Of a stretch of 49,350 nt of DNA, positions 28,318 through 36,107 are shown piece by piece. Positions within the stretch are counted from its first letter, which is position 1; the number at the start of each line of letters is the position of its first letter. The translations under genes and the position numbers were made by a program. The notes beneath the pieces are model-generated. The model saw only the letters and a program-made list of their open reading frames with translations. It was not told where the DNA came from and did not search any database. This stretch comes from Bacteroidota bacterium (GTDB lineage Bacteria > Bacteroidota > Ignavibacteria > Kapaibacteriales > UBA2268), in contig JARKQC010000142.1 in the NCBI GenBank assembly GCA_029974985.1, positions 1-49,350 of the forward strand, given 5' to 3'.

Positions 28318-29552
28318 ATTGCTTCCTCCATTTCTACAATTACTTTTTCATCAGTACCTTGTTCAGGCGATACCACAGGGAAAAACATTGCAAACCATCT
28401 ATAAAGTAGAATTATTACAGAGGCGCAACCAAGTGTAACTAAAATTTCATAAATTGTTGGGTAATATAAATAATCTGCATAAGGAGGCTTATAAGCAACT
28501 AAGAAATTATTTATTCTATTGATTACAACTCCAAATATTACAAAACTACAAGCAATAGCTAATAATTTTGGTGAATTTAATACCTTTTTATTAAGGAAAA
28601 GGAATAAAGGAACTATAATACCAACAATAACTTCAATATAAAACATCACACTCTGCAATGTAAACTGACCAAGATAAACAAATGCTTCTCTAATTACAAT
28701 ATCACCAATTTTAAATGATAAATATACTCCGAGAAGTGGACCGACGTAAGACGACATTCTTGATAAAACTGGCATTTTGGGTTTAAGTTTGAACGTTTTA
28801 GCATTAATTAATGATACAAGAATAATCATTGGAACGCCAACCACTACAGCAGACATAAGGAATAATAATGGTAATACTGGAGTTTGCCAAAGCGGATGCA
28901 TTTTTTGTCCAGCTATGATCATTAAAGTACCGAGTGATGATTGGTGCAAAGATGATAATACAACACCAGCTATTATAAAAAATGACATAGTTTTATCAAG
29001 ACCACTATCAAGCGAAATTAGTAATTTATTAGTAATGTTATTAAAAGGTTTAAATATACCTTTCATATTTACATTATTTTTATATTTTTCAGTTACAATA
29101 GGTAAAAATTCGATATATAATACAGTCAAATAAAACATTACACATATACCAACTTCAAATAAAGCAGAATTTGGATTCCAATTTATTACTGGATGCCAAA
29201 TATAATACCATCTACCAATATCAAAAAATACTGCAAATCCGACAAAAGTATATCCAAGCATTGCAGTTAGAAGAGCGGGTCTTACAACTGTATGATAATG
29301 TTCCTTGTGCATTATATGACCAATTGCCGCAGAAATAAAACCACCAGCGGCAAGAGCGACACCACCAGCTTTATTAATAGCGTTCCAAATACCCCAAGGA
29401 TATAAATTATCAAGATTTGTAACGAGGCCAATACCAAATAAAAATCTAACTCCAAGTGTTGCCATACCAACTACGGCGATTACTGTAAATACAATAACCC
29501 AAGGAGTAAAGAATTTAACATGGTTCATAGGTTTAGCAATTACGTGTGCCAT
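28314..29552 (-). CDS. NrfD/HybB-family integral membrane quinone-interacting subunit
   Basis: The 412-residue protein has about ten membrane helices and no haem motifs. WGIWNAINKAGGVALAAGGFISAAIGHIMH near residue 45-75 and LHQSSLGTLMIIAGQKMHPLWQTP near 210-235 are recognisable HybB/NrfD/PsrC-like segments; these proteins exchange electrons and protons with (mena)quinone. GGAGG just before its ATG lies within the end of the Fe-S gene, and stop and start overlap as TAATG. Similar trios occur in Hyb hydrogenase-2, Hmc and Qrc complexes. Without a catalytic subunit beside it, the direction of electron flow is not determined. Confidence 0.9.
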   Translation of the reverse strand: MAHVIAKPMNHVKFFTPWVIVFTVIAVVGMATLGVRFLFGIGLVTNLDNLYPWGIWNAINKAGGVALAAGGFISAAIGHIMHKEHYHTVVRPALLTAMLGYTFVGFAVFFDIGRWYYIWHPVINWNPNSALFEVGICVMFYLTVLYIEFLPIVTEKYKNNVNMKGIFKPFNNITNKLLISLDSGLDKTMSFFIIAGVVLSSLHQSSLGTLMIIAGQKMHPLWQTPVLPLLFLMSAVVVGVPMIILVSLINAKTFKLKPKMPVLSRMSSYVGPLLGVYLSFKIGDIVIREAFVYLGQFTLQSVMFYIEVIVGIIVPLFLFLNKKVLNSPKLLAIACSFVIFGVVINRINNFLVAYKPPYADYLYYPTIYEILVTLGCASVIILLYRWFAMFFPVVSPEQGTDEKVIVEMEEAI

Positions 29553-30490
29553 TATTTACCTCCCTCAATTTCATCTGTTAAATCTACATCTTTAAGAATA
29601 TCTTTACGGCGTTTAGATAGCCACATTAATCCACCAAGCCAAGCATATAAAGCGACAGGAGGAATAAAATACGCAAAAATACCGTGTTGAATAGATTCAG
29701 AAACACCGGGAGCTGTTCTCTCGAGTTGTTTCGGTAATTGTAAATATTGGAAATCAGCAGAAGGAGAAGTAAGATACATCCAAGATGTTCCACCGACTTC
29801 TTTTTCTCCATAAATATGATTTTTATATCTATCTGGATATCTTTTAATTCTTTGACGAGCAACTCTAATAAGTTCGGTACGCGAACCATAAGTAAGTGCT
29901 TCTACAGGGCAAATTTCAACACAAGCTGGCATAAGTCCCTTACTTGTTCTTTCCTCATAACAAAAATCACATTTGTTAATATTTGGTTTAAAAGCGGCTT
30001 CAAAATTATATGTTGGAATTTGAAACGGACAGGCAACCATACAATATCGGCAACCAATACATTTATCTCCATCCCAAACTATTGCCCCAGTCTCTTTTTT
30101 AGTAAATGCTCCAACAATACAAGCAGATACACACGCTGGTTTGTCGCAGTGCATACACTGATATTTTACATTGATTGGTATAAGTTCATTTTTTTTGTTT
30201 TTAAATTCATTTACTACTGTATAAGAATCGTTACCCGGTCTTCTAAAAGTTTTGAATATATCTCTGTTGTGAAATTTTTCAATATCATCAGCGGGTATGT
30301 TATGGCTTGTTTTACAAGCCCATTCGCAATTTCGACAACCTACGCATTGTGTAGTATCTACGAGTACGCCCATTCTATCTGGTGATAAGATATTTTCGGG
30401 TTGTGCTTTGGCACTCGAACTCATACCTACACCTGCTAAAGATAAAGCTGATGAATATTTTAAAAAATTTCTGCGGTTTATTTTTTTCAT
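29552..30490 (-). CDS. Tat-exported 4x[4Fe-4S] ferredoxin-type subunit (HybA-like)
   Basis: The 312-residue protein has a twin-arginine signal (NRRNFLKYSSALSLAG). Four cysteine groups follow: CVGCRNCEWAC, CMHCDKPACVSAC, CIGCRYCMVAC and CDFCYEERTSKGLMPACVEIC. This is the pattern for four [4Fe-4S] clusters in HybA/DmsB/HmcB-type subunits. A C-terminal membrane helix (about 272-292) anchors it, as in HybA. The ATG at 30490 is preferred over 30502 because GGAA lies seven bases before it and the Tat signal then starts properly. It is the first gene of the operon and would connect the periplasmic cytochrome with the NrfD-like subunit. Confidence 0.9.
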   Translation of the reverse strand: MKKINRRNFLKYSSALSLAGVGMSSSAKAQPENILSPDRMGVLVDTTQCVGCRNCEWACKTSHNIPADDIEKFHNRDIFKTFRRPGNDSYTVVNEFKNKKNELIPINVKYQCMHCDKPACVSACIVGAFTKKETGAIVWDGDKCIGCRYCMVACPFQIPTYNFEAAFKPNINKCDFCYEERTSKGLMPACVEICPVEALTYGSRTELIRVARQRIKRYPDRYKNHIYGEKEVGGTSWMYLTSPSADFQYLQLPKQLERTAPGVSESIQHGIFAYFIPPVALYAWLGGLMWLSKRRKDILKDVDLTDEIEGGK

Positions 30491-30595
30491 AATAAATTCC
30501 ACAAAATAAAAAAAACAATAAAATTGTTAAAAATTACAATACAAAATAAAGTAAATATTGTGAATAAAAAAACATTATTCTAAATATTGTATCAA

Positions 30596-30635
30596 TTATG
30601 TGTATTTATACATAAGTTAATATGTAGTTAATATG
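30596..30635. promoter_or_regulatory. Candidate operator: inverted repeat plus direct repeat
   Basis: TTATGTGTA (30596-30604) and TATACATAA (30607-30615) form a 9-2-9 palindrome with one mismatch. AGTTAATATG follows twice (30615-30624 and 30626-30635) with an 11-base period, about one helix turn. The site lies in the divergent gap between the Fe-S/cytochrome operon and xth. In such AT-rich DNA it could be chance. Confidence 0.35.
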
Positions 30636-30753
30636 ATATTTTTAAAAAATGATGAATTTTTTGGGATAAATAAATCATAATCAAAATTTTTTAATAAATA
30701 ATAAAATAAAATTTATTACGTTAAAAAATAAATTATAAATTTTATTAAATATT

Positions 30754-31557
30754 ATGAAAATTATATCTTGGAATGTGAACGGAATTAGGTCTATTCTTGG
30801 GCAAAACCCTACTCGAAAATTTGACACAATATCGCATCATAATAAACTTTTTGAATTTATCGAAACTGAAAAACCAGATATTATATGTATTCAAGAGACC
30901 AAAGCAGAAGAATTTCAAATTAACGAAGAGCTACGCTATCCCCCGGGATATTATGGATATTTTAACCACTCAAAAGCCAAAAAAGGATATAGTGGTGTTG
31001 TTACCTACTCAAAATTCAAACCCAAAAGTGTGAATATCAATATTGGTATAGAAAAATTTGATATTGAAGGTCGAATTGTAGAAACTGATTTTGATGATTT
31101 TATTCTTTTTAATATATATTTCCCAAATGGTACGTCAGGTATGCATCGTGTCGAATATAAACTCGAGTTTTATGATGCTTTATTTAATTATATAGAAAAA
31201 TATCGTAAAACGGGTAGAAATATAATTGTAAGCGGCGATTATAACATTGCTCATCACGAAATTGATTTAGCACGACCAAAAGAAAATATTGAGACTTCGG
31301 GATTTATGCCAATAGAACGTGAAAAATTAGATTTGATAGTAAGTCTTGGATATATAGATACTTTCAGAGAGTTTCATAAAGAACCACAGCAATACACTTG
31401 GTGGAGTAATCGTGCAAGAGCAAGAGAAAACAATATTGGCTGGCGCATTGATTATCATTTTGTAAACGGAAAAATATTGCAATATGTAAAGAATTCTTAT
31501 CATTTGTCCGATATAGAAGGTTCAGACCATTGCCCTATTGTTATTGATATATTTTAA
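30754..31557 (+). CDS. xth: Exodeoxyribonuclease III (AP endonuclease)
   Basis: The 267-residue protein cleaves DNA 5' to abasic sites and removes 3' blocking groups in base excision repair. EEP-superfamily motifs are in order: IISWNVNGIRS (2-12), IICIQETKAE (metal-binding glutamate), NIYFPNG, VSGDYNIAHHEIDLARP, the segment around WWSNRARARENNIGWRIDYHFV, and the final SDHCPIVIDI with the catalytic histidine. It is probably transcribed with the following haem-domain gene, 13 bases downstream. Confidence 0.93.
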   Translation: MKIISWNVNGIRSILGQNPTRKFDTISHHNKLFEFIETEKPDIICIQETKAEEFQINEELRYPPGYYGYFNHSKAKKGYSGVVTYSKFKPKSVNINIGIEKFDIEGRIVETDFDDFILFNIYFPNGTSGMHRVEYKLEFYDALFNYIEKYRKTGRNIIVSGDYNIAHHEIDLARPKENIETSGFMPIEREKLDLIVSLGYIDTFREFHKEPQQYTWWSNRARARENNIGWRIDYHFVNGKILQYVKNSYHLSDIEGSDHCPIVIDIF

Positions 31558-31570
31558 TAAGGAAGGATTT

Positions 31571-32032
31571 ATGTCGAAAAAAATTATTTATATAGTAATA
31601 TCAATTATAATATTGATGTTTATTTTGCAGATATCAATTATCAAACAAGATAATCCACAAATTATAAATGAGCCAGCTTGGGATTCACAAGAAACTAAAC
31701 AAAATTTCATGCGTGCTTGCGGTGATTGTCATAGTAACGAAACCAAATGGCCCTGGTATAGCAATATTCCACCTTTCTCTTTTTTAATTTTTTACGATGT
31801 TGTAAAAGGTCGTGATGAATTTAATGTGTCTGAATATCATCACGGTGATGGAAAAAAATCTGCACACGAATTTGATGAAGGAAAAATGCCTTTATGGATA
31901 TATACTATAATGCATAATGAAGCAAATATTAATACAGAAGACCGTGAAAAATTTATTTATGGTCTCGAACAAACCTTTGGAAAATATAATAAAATAAAAC
32001 CAAGCAAAAATGAATATAATTTTGAAGAATAA
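31571..32032 (+). CDS. Haem-binding domain protein (single CxxCH)
   Basis: The 153-residue protein has a signal anchor (about 4-22) and one c-type haem motif, ACGDCHSNETKWPWYSNIPP, in the pattern of the haem-binding domain family found in Bacteroidetes. After it come W, Y and H-rich segments (EYHHGDGKKSAHEFDEGKMPLWIYTIMH). GGAAGGA precedes the ATG at 31571; an earlier start at 31538 would overlap xth and is less likely. It is probably a periplasmic, membrane-anchored electron-transfer or haem protein; its partner is unknown. Confidence 0.78.
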   Translation: MSKKIIYIVISIIILMFILQISIIKQDNPQIINEPAWDSQETKQNFMRACGDCHSNETKWPWYSNIPPFSFLIFYDVVKGRDEFNVSEYHHGDGKKSAHEFDEGKMPLWIYTIMHNEANINTEDREKFIYGLEQTFGKYNKIKPSKNEYNFEE

Positions 32033-32053
32033 ATTATTATTCAAAAACCTTTT

Positions 32054-32102
32054 TAACAGAATTTTTTTTATGGATTAAAATGATTCTGTTAGTGTATTGT
32101 TT
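32054..32102 (+). terminator. Terminator after the haem-protein gene
   Basis: Arms TAACAGAAT (32054-32062) and ATTCTGTTA (32083-32091) enclose a 20-base loop and are followed by GTGTATTGTTTTTTC. Confidence 0.55.
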
Positions 32103-32111
32103 TTTCTTAAA

Positions 32112-32154
32112 AAAATCCTGTAAATATTTTATTTTAATATACTTACAGGATTTT
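32112..32154. terminator. Bidirectional hairpin between the xth operon and tRNA(CAT)
   Basis: Perfect 12-bp arms AAAATCCTGTAA (32112-32123) and TTACAGGATTTT (32143-32154) lie 3' of both the plus-strand operon and the minus-strand tRNA. A-rich and T-rich flanks suit termination in either direction. Confidence 0.65.
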
Positions 32155-32170
32155 AAAATTTTCTTATTTG

Positions 32171-32244
32171 TGGGCCCGGAGGGACTTGAACCCCCGGCCA
32201 ACGGATTATGAGTCCGTTGCTCTAACCAACTGAGCTACAGGCCC
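32171..32244 (-). tRNA. tRNA with CAT anticodon (elongator Met, possibly Ile2)
   Basis: This is a 74-nt cloverleaf on the minus strand. The acceptor GGGCCTG pairs with CGGGCCC (one T-G). The D-arm contains GCTCAGTTGGTTAGAGC. The anticodon stem ACGGA/TCCGT has loop CTCATAA, and the T-arm GGGGG/CCCTC has loop TTCAAGT. The discriminator is A and CCA is not encoded. The stem lacks the three G-C pairs and 1-72 mismatch of the initiator, so it is elongator tRNA-Met or the lysidine-modified tRNA-Ile; sequence alone does not settle which. Confidence 0.92.
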
Positions 32245-32291
32245 CAGTATTTGTAGCAATTTTAATTCATCATTGCGTTAAATAGAGAATA

Positions 32292-32299
32292 CAAAAATA
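32292..32299 (-). promoter_or_regulatory. Possible -7 element for tRNA(CAT)
   Basis: On the minus strand TATTTTTG matches TAnnTTTG about 48 bases before the tRNA. No exact TTTG lies at the -33 position; the nearest candidate is TTTC at 17 bases. Confidence 0.35.
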
Positions 32300-32330
32300 A
32301 TACTTTTTATTGAATTGAAAAAATTATTTT

Positions 32331-33110
32331 TTAATAATTAAATAATCCAATAAAAATTCCTGCTTGAATTTGTAAAGCATCTGCATTTAAATCATTGGGT
32401 ACATTATTTAATTTGGAGTTGAAATTTTGTTTCCAATCATAAGCAAATGTTGAATTATACGAAGCACCCACTCTAAACATTAAAAAATTAGTTATTGCAT
32501 ATTCAAAATTTACTGTTGGTTTAACTAACCAATAATTTGAGGATGCAACATTCAAATAATTACTCGAATTTGCTTTTGGAATAAAATCATTCCAATCAGC
32601 ATTATCTATTGTTTCATAAGAATTAATTGTTAAATCACCTCTTCCTATTGAAATGCCAGCAGTAATAGCAAAAGATTTCATAGGTACTATTGCATATTCA
32701 AGCGATAAACCAGTCATTCCAACTTTATATTCTAATTCACGTTTAACTTTCGCATTTTCTACTTCGAAAGAAATATTTGATGAAATATTTTTAGAGCCAC
32801 CATAACTAAAAAATCCAACACGCAAATTTGGAATATAAACAAGTCCAGTGAACCCTTCCCCACCCCAAAGATTAACTTGTCCACTAAAATCACTCAAATC
32901 AAATTTTTTATCAATTATATGTTTATTTAAAGCGTCAAAATTTGCAAATTGAAATGTGAATGTGGCTCCACCAGCGATTGCGAAATATGGTGGAGTTTCT
33001 GTTACAAGTTCGCTTGAATCATAAGAATAATCGTCTAATCTATCGTCTTGTAATGCATACAATGATGTAAAACCAAATACAAATAATAGAATTAATAATA
33101 ATTTTTTCAT
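32331..33110 (-). CDS. Outer-membrane beta-barrel-like protein
   Basis: This is a 259-residue protein of unknown function with a signal peptide (about 1-20, ending SLYALQ). The remainder alternates short hydrophobic strands and polar turns and ends in aromatic-rich strands (FMFRVGASYNSTFAYDW, then IQAGIFIGLFNY), which suggests a small outer-membrane barrel. The open frame includes a TTG one codon upstream. The ATG at 33110, with GAG before it, is preferred. It is followed by tRNA(CAT) on the same strand. Confidence 0.6.
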   Translation of the reverse strand: MKKLLLILLFVFGFTSLYALQDDRLDDYSYDSSELVTETPPYFAIAGGATFTFQFANFDALNKHIIDKKFDLSDFSGQVNLWGGEGFTGLVYIPNLRVGFFSYGGSKNISSNISFEVENAKVKRELEYKVGMTGLSLEYAIVPMKSFAITAGISIGRGDLTINSYETIDNADWNDFIPKANSSNYLNVASSNYWLVKPTVNFEYAITNFLMFRVGASYNSTFAYDWKQNFNSKLNNVPNDLNADALQIQAGIFIGLFNY

Positions 33111-33177
33111 CAATTTTTCTCGTTAATATTTATAAAAATGTGTAAACGAAATTTTGTATTATAAATTTTATAATAGA

Positions 33178-33924
33178 TTATTTCGACCATATTAATTTGA
33201 ATCTATATAATAATCCAGTAGAATTAAGAATTTTCCCAATATACATACCGGGTGGTTTATCACTTAAATCGAGATGAACAGTATTTGTGCCGCTTCTAAT
33301 ATTTTTAAATTTATAATCTTCAAGTTCCTTTCCTAAGAAATTTAGTATTTTAATATTAATATTTTCAGTCTCTTTAATATTAAATTTGATGCTTACTGAG
33401 CCAATTGTTGAATTAGAAAATACTTCTATACCGTCTTTTAGATACTCATCATTTGATTGAGTTTCGGAAGAATTTTTACACGTACTTTGTTTAAATTCCA
33501 ATTGTAATGGGGATTTAGGATGAGGAGAGTTAATTGATATTTCTTTTCTCCCTAAATTCATTCTTTTATCTTTTGAATAATTGAATTTTGTTAATTCTTC
33601 TTTTAGGATTTGAATAGTATATTTTCCTTGTGGTAAGGGGCCTAAATTAATTTGAAAATCATAATTACAATTACATCTACATTTTTGGGTTGTCGTATCG
33701 CTAAGAGTAAATGTAATAAGCCCATTATTATAATTTATATGATAATCTATCGAATATGCTGAGCAACAATTTGCATTTAAATTTGAAATATTAATAGTAA
33801 GCAAATTATCATCAATGATATAATCAATTTTTTCATCTGAATAAGAAATATATATATTAAAAATCAAAGCAAAAATTATGCTTATAAAAATTTTTAATTT
33901 TATATTTCTATTAATCAAAATCAA
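33178..33924 (-). CDS. Small T9SS-sorted secreted protein
   Basis: The 248-residue protein has a signal peptide (about 8-28) and a central beta-rich region with several cysteines (NANCCSAYS, QKCRCNCNYD, QSTCKNSS), which may form disulfides. Its C-terminal domain (about 165-248: SVSIKFNIKETENINIKILNFLGKEL ... KPPGMYIGKIL) fits the T9SS sorting tail. The only usable starts are TTG codons (33924, or 33918 two codons later); there is no ATG before the signal sequence. The function is unknown. Confidence 0.7.
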   Translation of the reverse strand: MILINRNIKLKIFISIIFALIFNIYISYSDEKIDYIIDDNLLTINISNLNANCCSAYSIDYHINYNNGLITFTLSDTTTQKCRCNCNYDFQINLGPLPQGKYTIQILKEELTKFNYSKDKRMNLGRKEISINSPHPKSPLQLEFKQSTCKNSSETQSNDEYLKDGIEVFSNSTIGSVSIKFNIKETENINIKILNFLGKELEDYKFKNIRSGTNTVHLDLSDKPPGMYIGKILNSTGLLYRFKLIWSK

Positions 33925-34001
33925 ATTATAATAATTTAAAATAAATTATAAAAAAAAATGTTTTTCAATAATATATTAACGATACAATTAATAAAAAGTT
34001 T

Positions 34002-34607
34002 ATGAATTTTACTTCTGCACCTGTTGGATTGCTTATTTTTTTATTTACAATTAGCATTAGTTTATATACTATATATAAAAACGAACGATTGTTATATTCT
34101 TGGATTTTAAGACCAAATCTTGTTTATTATCACAAACAATACTATTTAATAATTACAAGTGGTTTTATTCATGCAGATTTAATGCATTTGTTATTTAATA
34201 TGTTTACTTTTTATTTTTTTGGTTTTCGGCTCGAGCAATCAATAGGTTCTTTAAATTTTACTATTATATATTTTGGAAGTATGATAATTAGTAATATTAG
34301 TACAATCATAAAAAAAAGAAATATTGAAAATTATGGTAGTCTTGGTGCAAGCGGCGCTATTTCGGGTATTTTGTTTGCTTCGATTCTCATAAATCCAAAT
34401 GCAAGTATAATGATAATGCCAATTCCTATACCTATACCTTCGTATATTTATGCAGTACTTTTCCTTTTATGGAGTTATTTTGCATCGAAAAAATCTATGG
34501 ACACGATAAATCACGAAGCTCATTTATGGGGGGCTATTTCAGGTCTTGTGCTATTAATATTATTAATCCCCGAGGTTATACCATATTTTATAAATCAAAT
34601 TTTCTAA
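34002..34607 (+). CDS. Rhomboid-family intramembrane serine protease
   Basis: The 201-residue protein has six membrane helices. The catalytic serine is S117 in GASGAISG and the histidine is H174 in NHEAHLWGAISG. HADLMHLLFNMFTFYFFG (57-74) supplies the conserved HxxxHxxxN-type oxyanion region. It would cleave membrane-protein substrates within the bilayer; the substrate is unknown. Its stop codon overlaps that of the convergent flippase gene. Confidence 0.9.
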   Translation: MNFTSAPVGLLIFLFTISISLYTIYKNERLLYSWILRPNLVYYHKQYYLIITSGFIHADLMHLLFNMFTFYFFGFRLEQSIGSLNFTIIYFGSMIISNISTIIKKRNIENYGSLGASGAISGILFASILINPNASIMIMPIPIPIPSYIYAVLFLLWSYFASKKSMDTINHEAHLWGAISGLVLLILLIPEVIPYFINQIF

Positions 34608-36079
34608 TTTAGGTTAAATAATTTTTTCAAATGATTGATTTCTTCTTTATTGAAAAATTTGAATATAAATAATAATAATATAAATAATATCAAAAGAATT
34701 ATTTTAATAGCAATTTTTAAATACTCATTAAACTCAAAATTAATAATATAATTATGAGTAAAATAAATTATAAAAGCCGGAATTATTATTATAAATATTC
34801 TAAACCATTCATATTTAATTCTATAATATTTTTTACTAAATAAATACATCGTAATCATTGAAACAAAATATGCAATACAAATTGAATAAGCGGCTCCTAA
34901 ATATCCATATATTGGTACAAGTATAAAATTTAATAAAACATTGATAATTACAGCTAATAATAGCGATACCGAGCTTGTATATGTTTTTTTTGCAATTATT
35001 ATTCCTGCAGAGAAATTGATATATAATCCATAGAAAAAATATGCTAAAACAATTATTGGTATAATATTTATCCCCGTCCAATATAATGAATTTATTAAAG
35101 TACCGTTAGAAAATGGAATTTTAATAAAATTTTCTACAAAAAATATTAGTGTTAGCATTATTAGTGCTGATATAAATGTATAATAGGTCAGCACACGTCC
35201 AAAAACATTTTTTGCATCTTCATCTTTATAATATTTTATAAAAAATGGTTGCCAAGCAAAATCAAATACAGATACAAAAATAAGCATTGGAATCCCTAAT
35301 CTATAATTAACTTGATACGTTGTTATATCGAGTTCGGAATTAGTCAAAAATTTTAGAATGGGTCTATCGGAAACTTGTAAAATTATAGCGGATAATCCAG
35401 CAGGAATTGTTGGTATAGCAAATTTAAACATATCTTTGAAAATTTTTTTATCAAAAGTAAAATCTATATTTTTGATAATAATGGGTATTAATATTAAAAA
35501 TGTAAGAGAATTTGCAATTATTTGAGAATAGATAGCACCTTCAGCCTGCATATTAAATTTGCTAAGAAAAATTACGTGGCATATCAAAGAGCTTGAAATA
35601 GCAATCATTCTAATTGACGATAATTTAATTATTTGCCGTTTTGAGCGTAAATAGTTGAATGGTATATAAGATAAGACATCAACAAATGGTATTAATGCGG
35701 CTAAAATAATTAGTGTTCTCGAGTTCGGTATGTCAGAATACGATGATATTTCCGTTAAATAATCTGAAAAATATATAATAGTGATAGTAAATAAAAAGCT
35801 AACAATATTTATTGAAAAATATCCAATCGAAAAGGCATTTTTACTAATTTTTTCATCATTATGATTAAAAAATCTTAAATAGGCGCCCTCCATACCAATG
35901 GAATATACAACAGACAAAAATGTTGTAAAGGAAAGAATAAATATGAGAAAATCAAATTGAGAAGTACTTAAATAGTTAGAATAAATTGGAGTTAATATAA
36001 AACTCATTAATCTACTAATTACAGAGAATGTACCATATAATATAGTATCTTTAAGAAGAAATTTTATTTTATGATACAT
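34604..36079 (-). CDS. Polysaccharide biosynthesis/flippase protein (Wzx-like, MOP superfamily)
   Basis: The 491-residue protein has 12-14 membrane helices. The start LKDTILYGTFSVISRLMSFILTPIYSNYLS is characteristic of the polysaccharide-synthesis branch of the MOP flippases, which move undecaprenyl-linked sugars across the cytoplasmic membrane. No glycosyltransferases surround it, so it may serve O-antigen or exopolysaccharide made by distant loci. Its end overlaps the rhomboid gene by four bases, tail to tail. It lies 28 bases downstream of argD on the same strand. Confidence 0.88.
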   Translation of the reverse strand: MYHKIKFLLKDTILYGTFSVISRLMSFILTPIYSNYLSTSQFDFLIFILSFTTFLSVVYSIGMEGAYLRFFNHNDEKISKNAFSIGYFSINIVSFLFTITIIYFSDYLTEISSYSDIPNSRTLIILAALIPFVDVLSYIPFNYLRSKRQIIKLSSIRMIAISSSLICHVIFLSKFNMQAEGAIYSQIIANSLTFLILIPIIIKNIDFTFDKKIFKDMFKFAIPTIPAGLSAIILQVSDRPILKFLTNSELDITTYQVNYRLGIPMLIFVSVFDFAWQPFFIKYYKDEDAKNVFGRVLTYYTFISALIMLTLIFFVENFIKIPFSNGTLINSLYWTGINIIPIIVLAYFFYGLYINFSAGIIIAKKTYTSSVSLLLAVIINVLLNFILVPIYGYLGAAYSICIAYFVSMITMYLFSKKYYRIKYEWFRIFIIIIPAFIIYFTHNYIINFEFNEYLKIAIKIILLILFILLLFIFKFFNKEEINHLKKLFNLN

Positions 36080-36107
36080 TCTATTTTATACTCAATTATC
36101 AAAAAAA

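Noticed and set aside
28777..29133. 118-codon frame opposite the NrfD-like gene
   Set aside because: It lies wholly within the NrfD gene on the other strand, with no start context and no homology pattern.
29747..30385. 212-codon plus-strand open frame opposite the Fe-S subunit gene
   Set aside because: It is the antisense shadow of a cysteine-rich, fully supported gene; its protein has no recognisable motifs.
27055..30490. Calling the operon a hydrogenase-2 (Hyb) operon
   Set aside because: Only HybA- and HybB-like subunits are present; neither NiFe hydrogenase subunit is encoded in the window.
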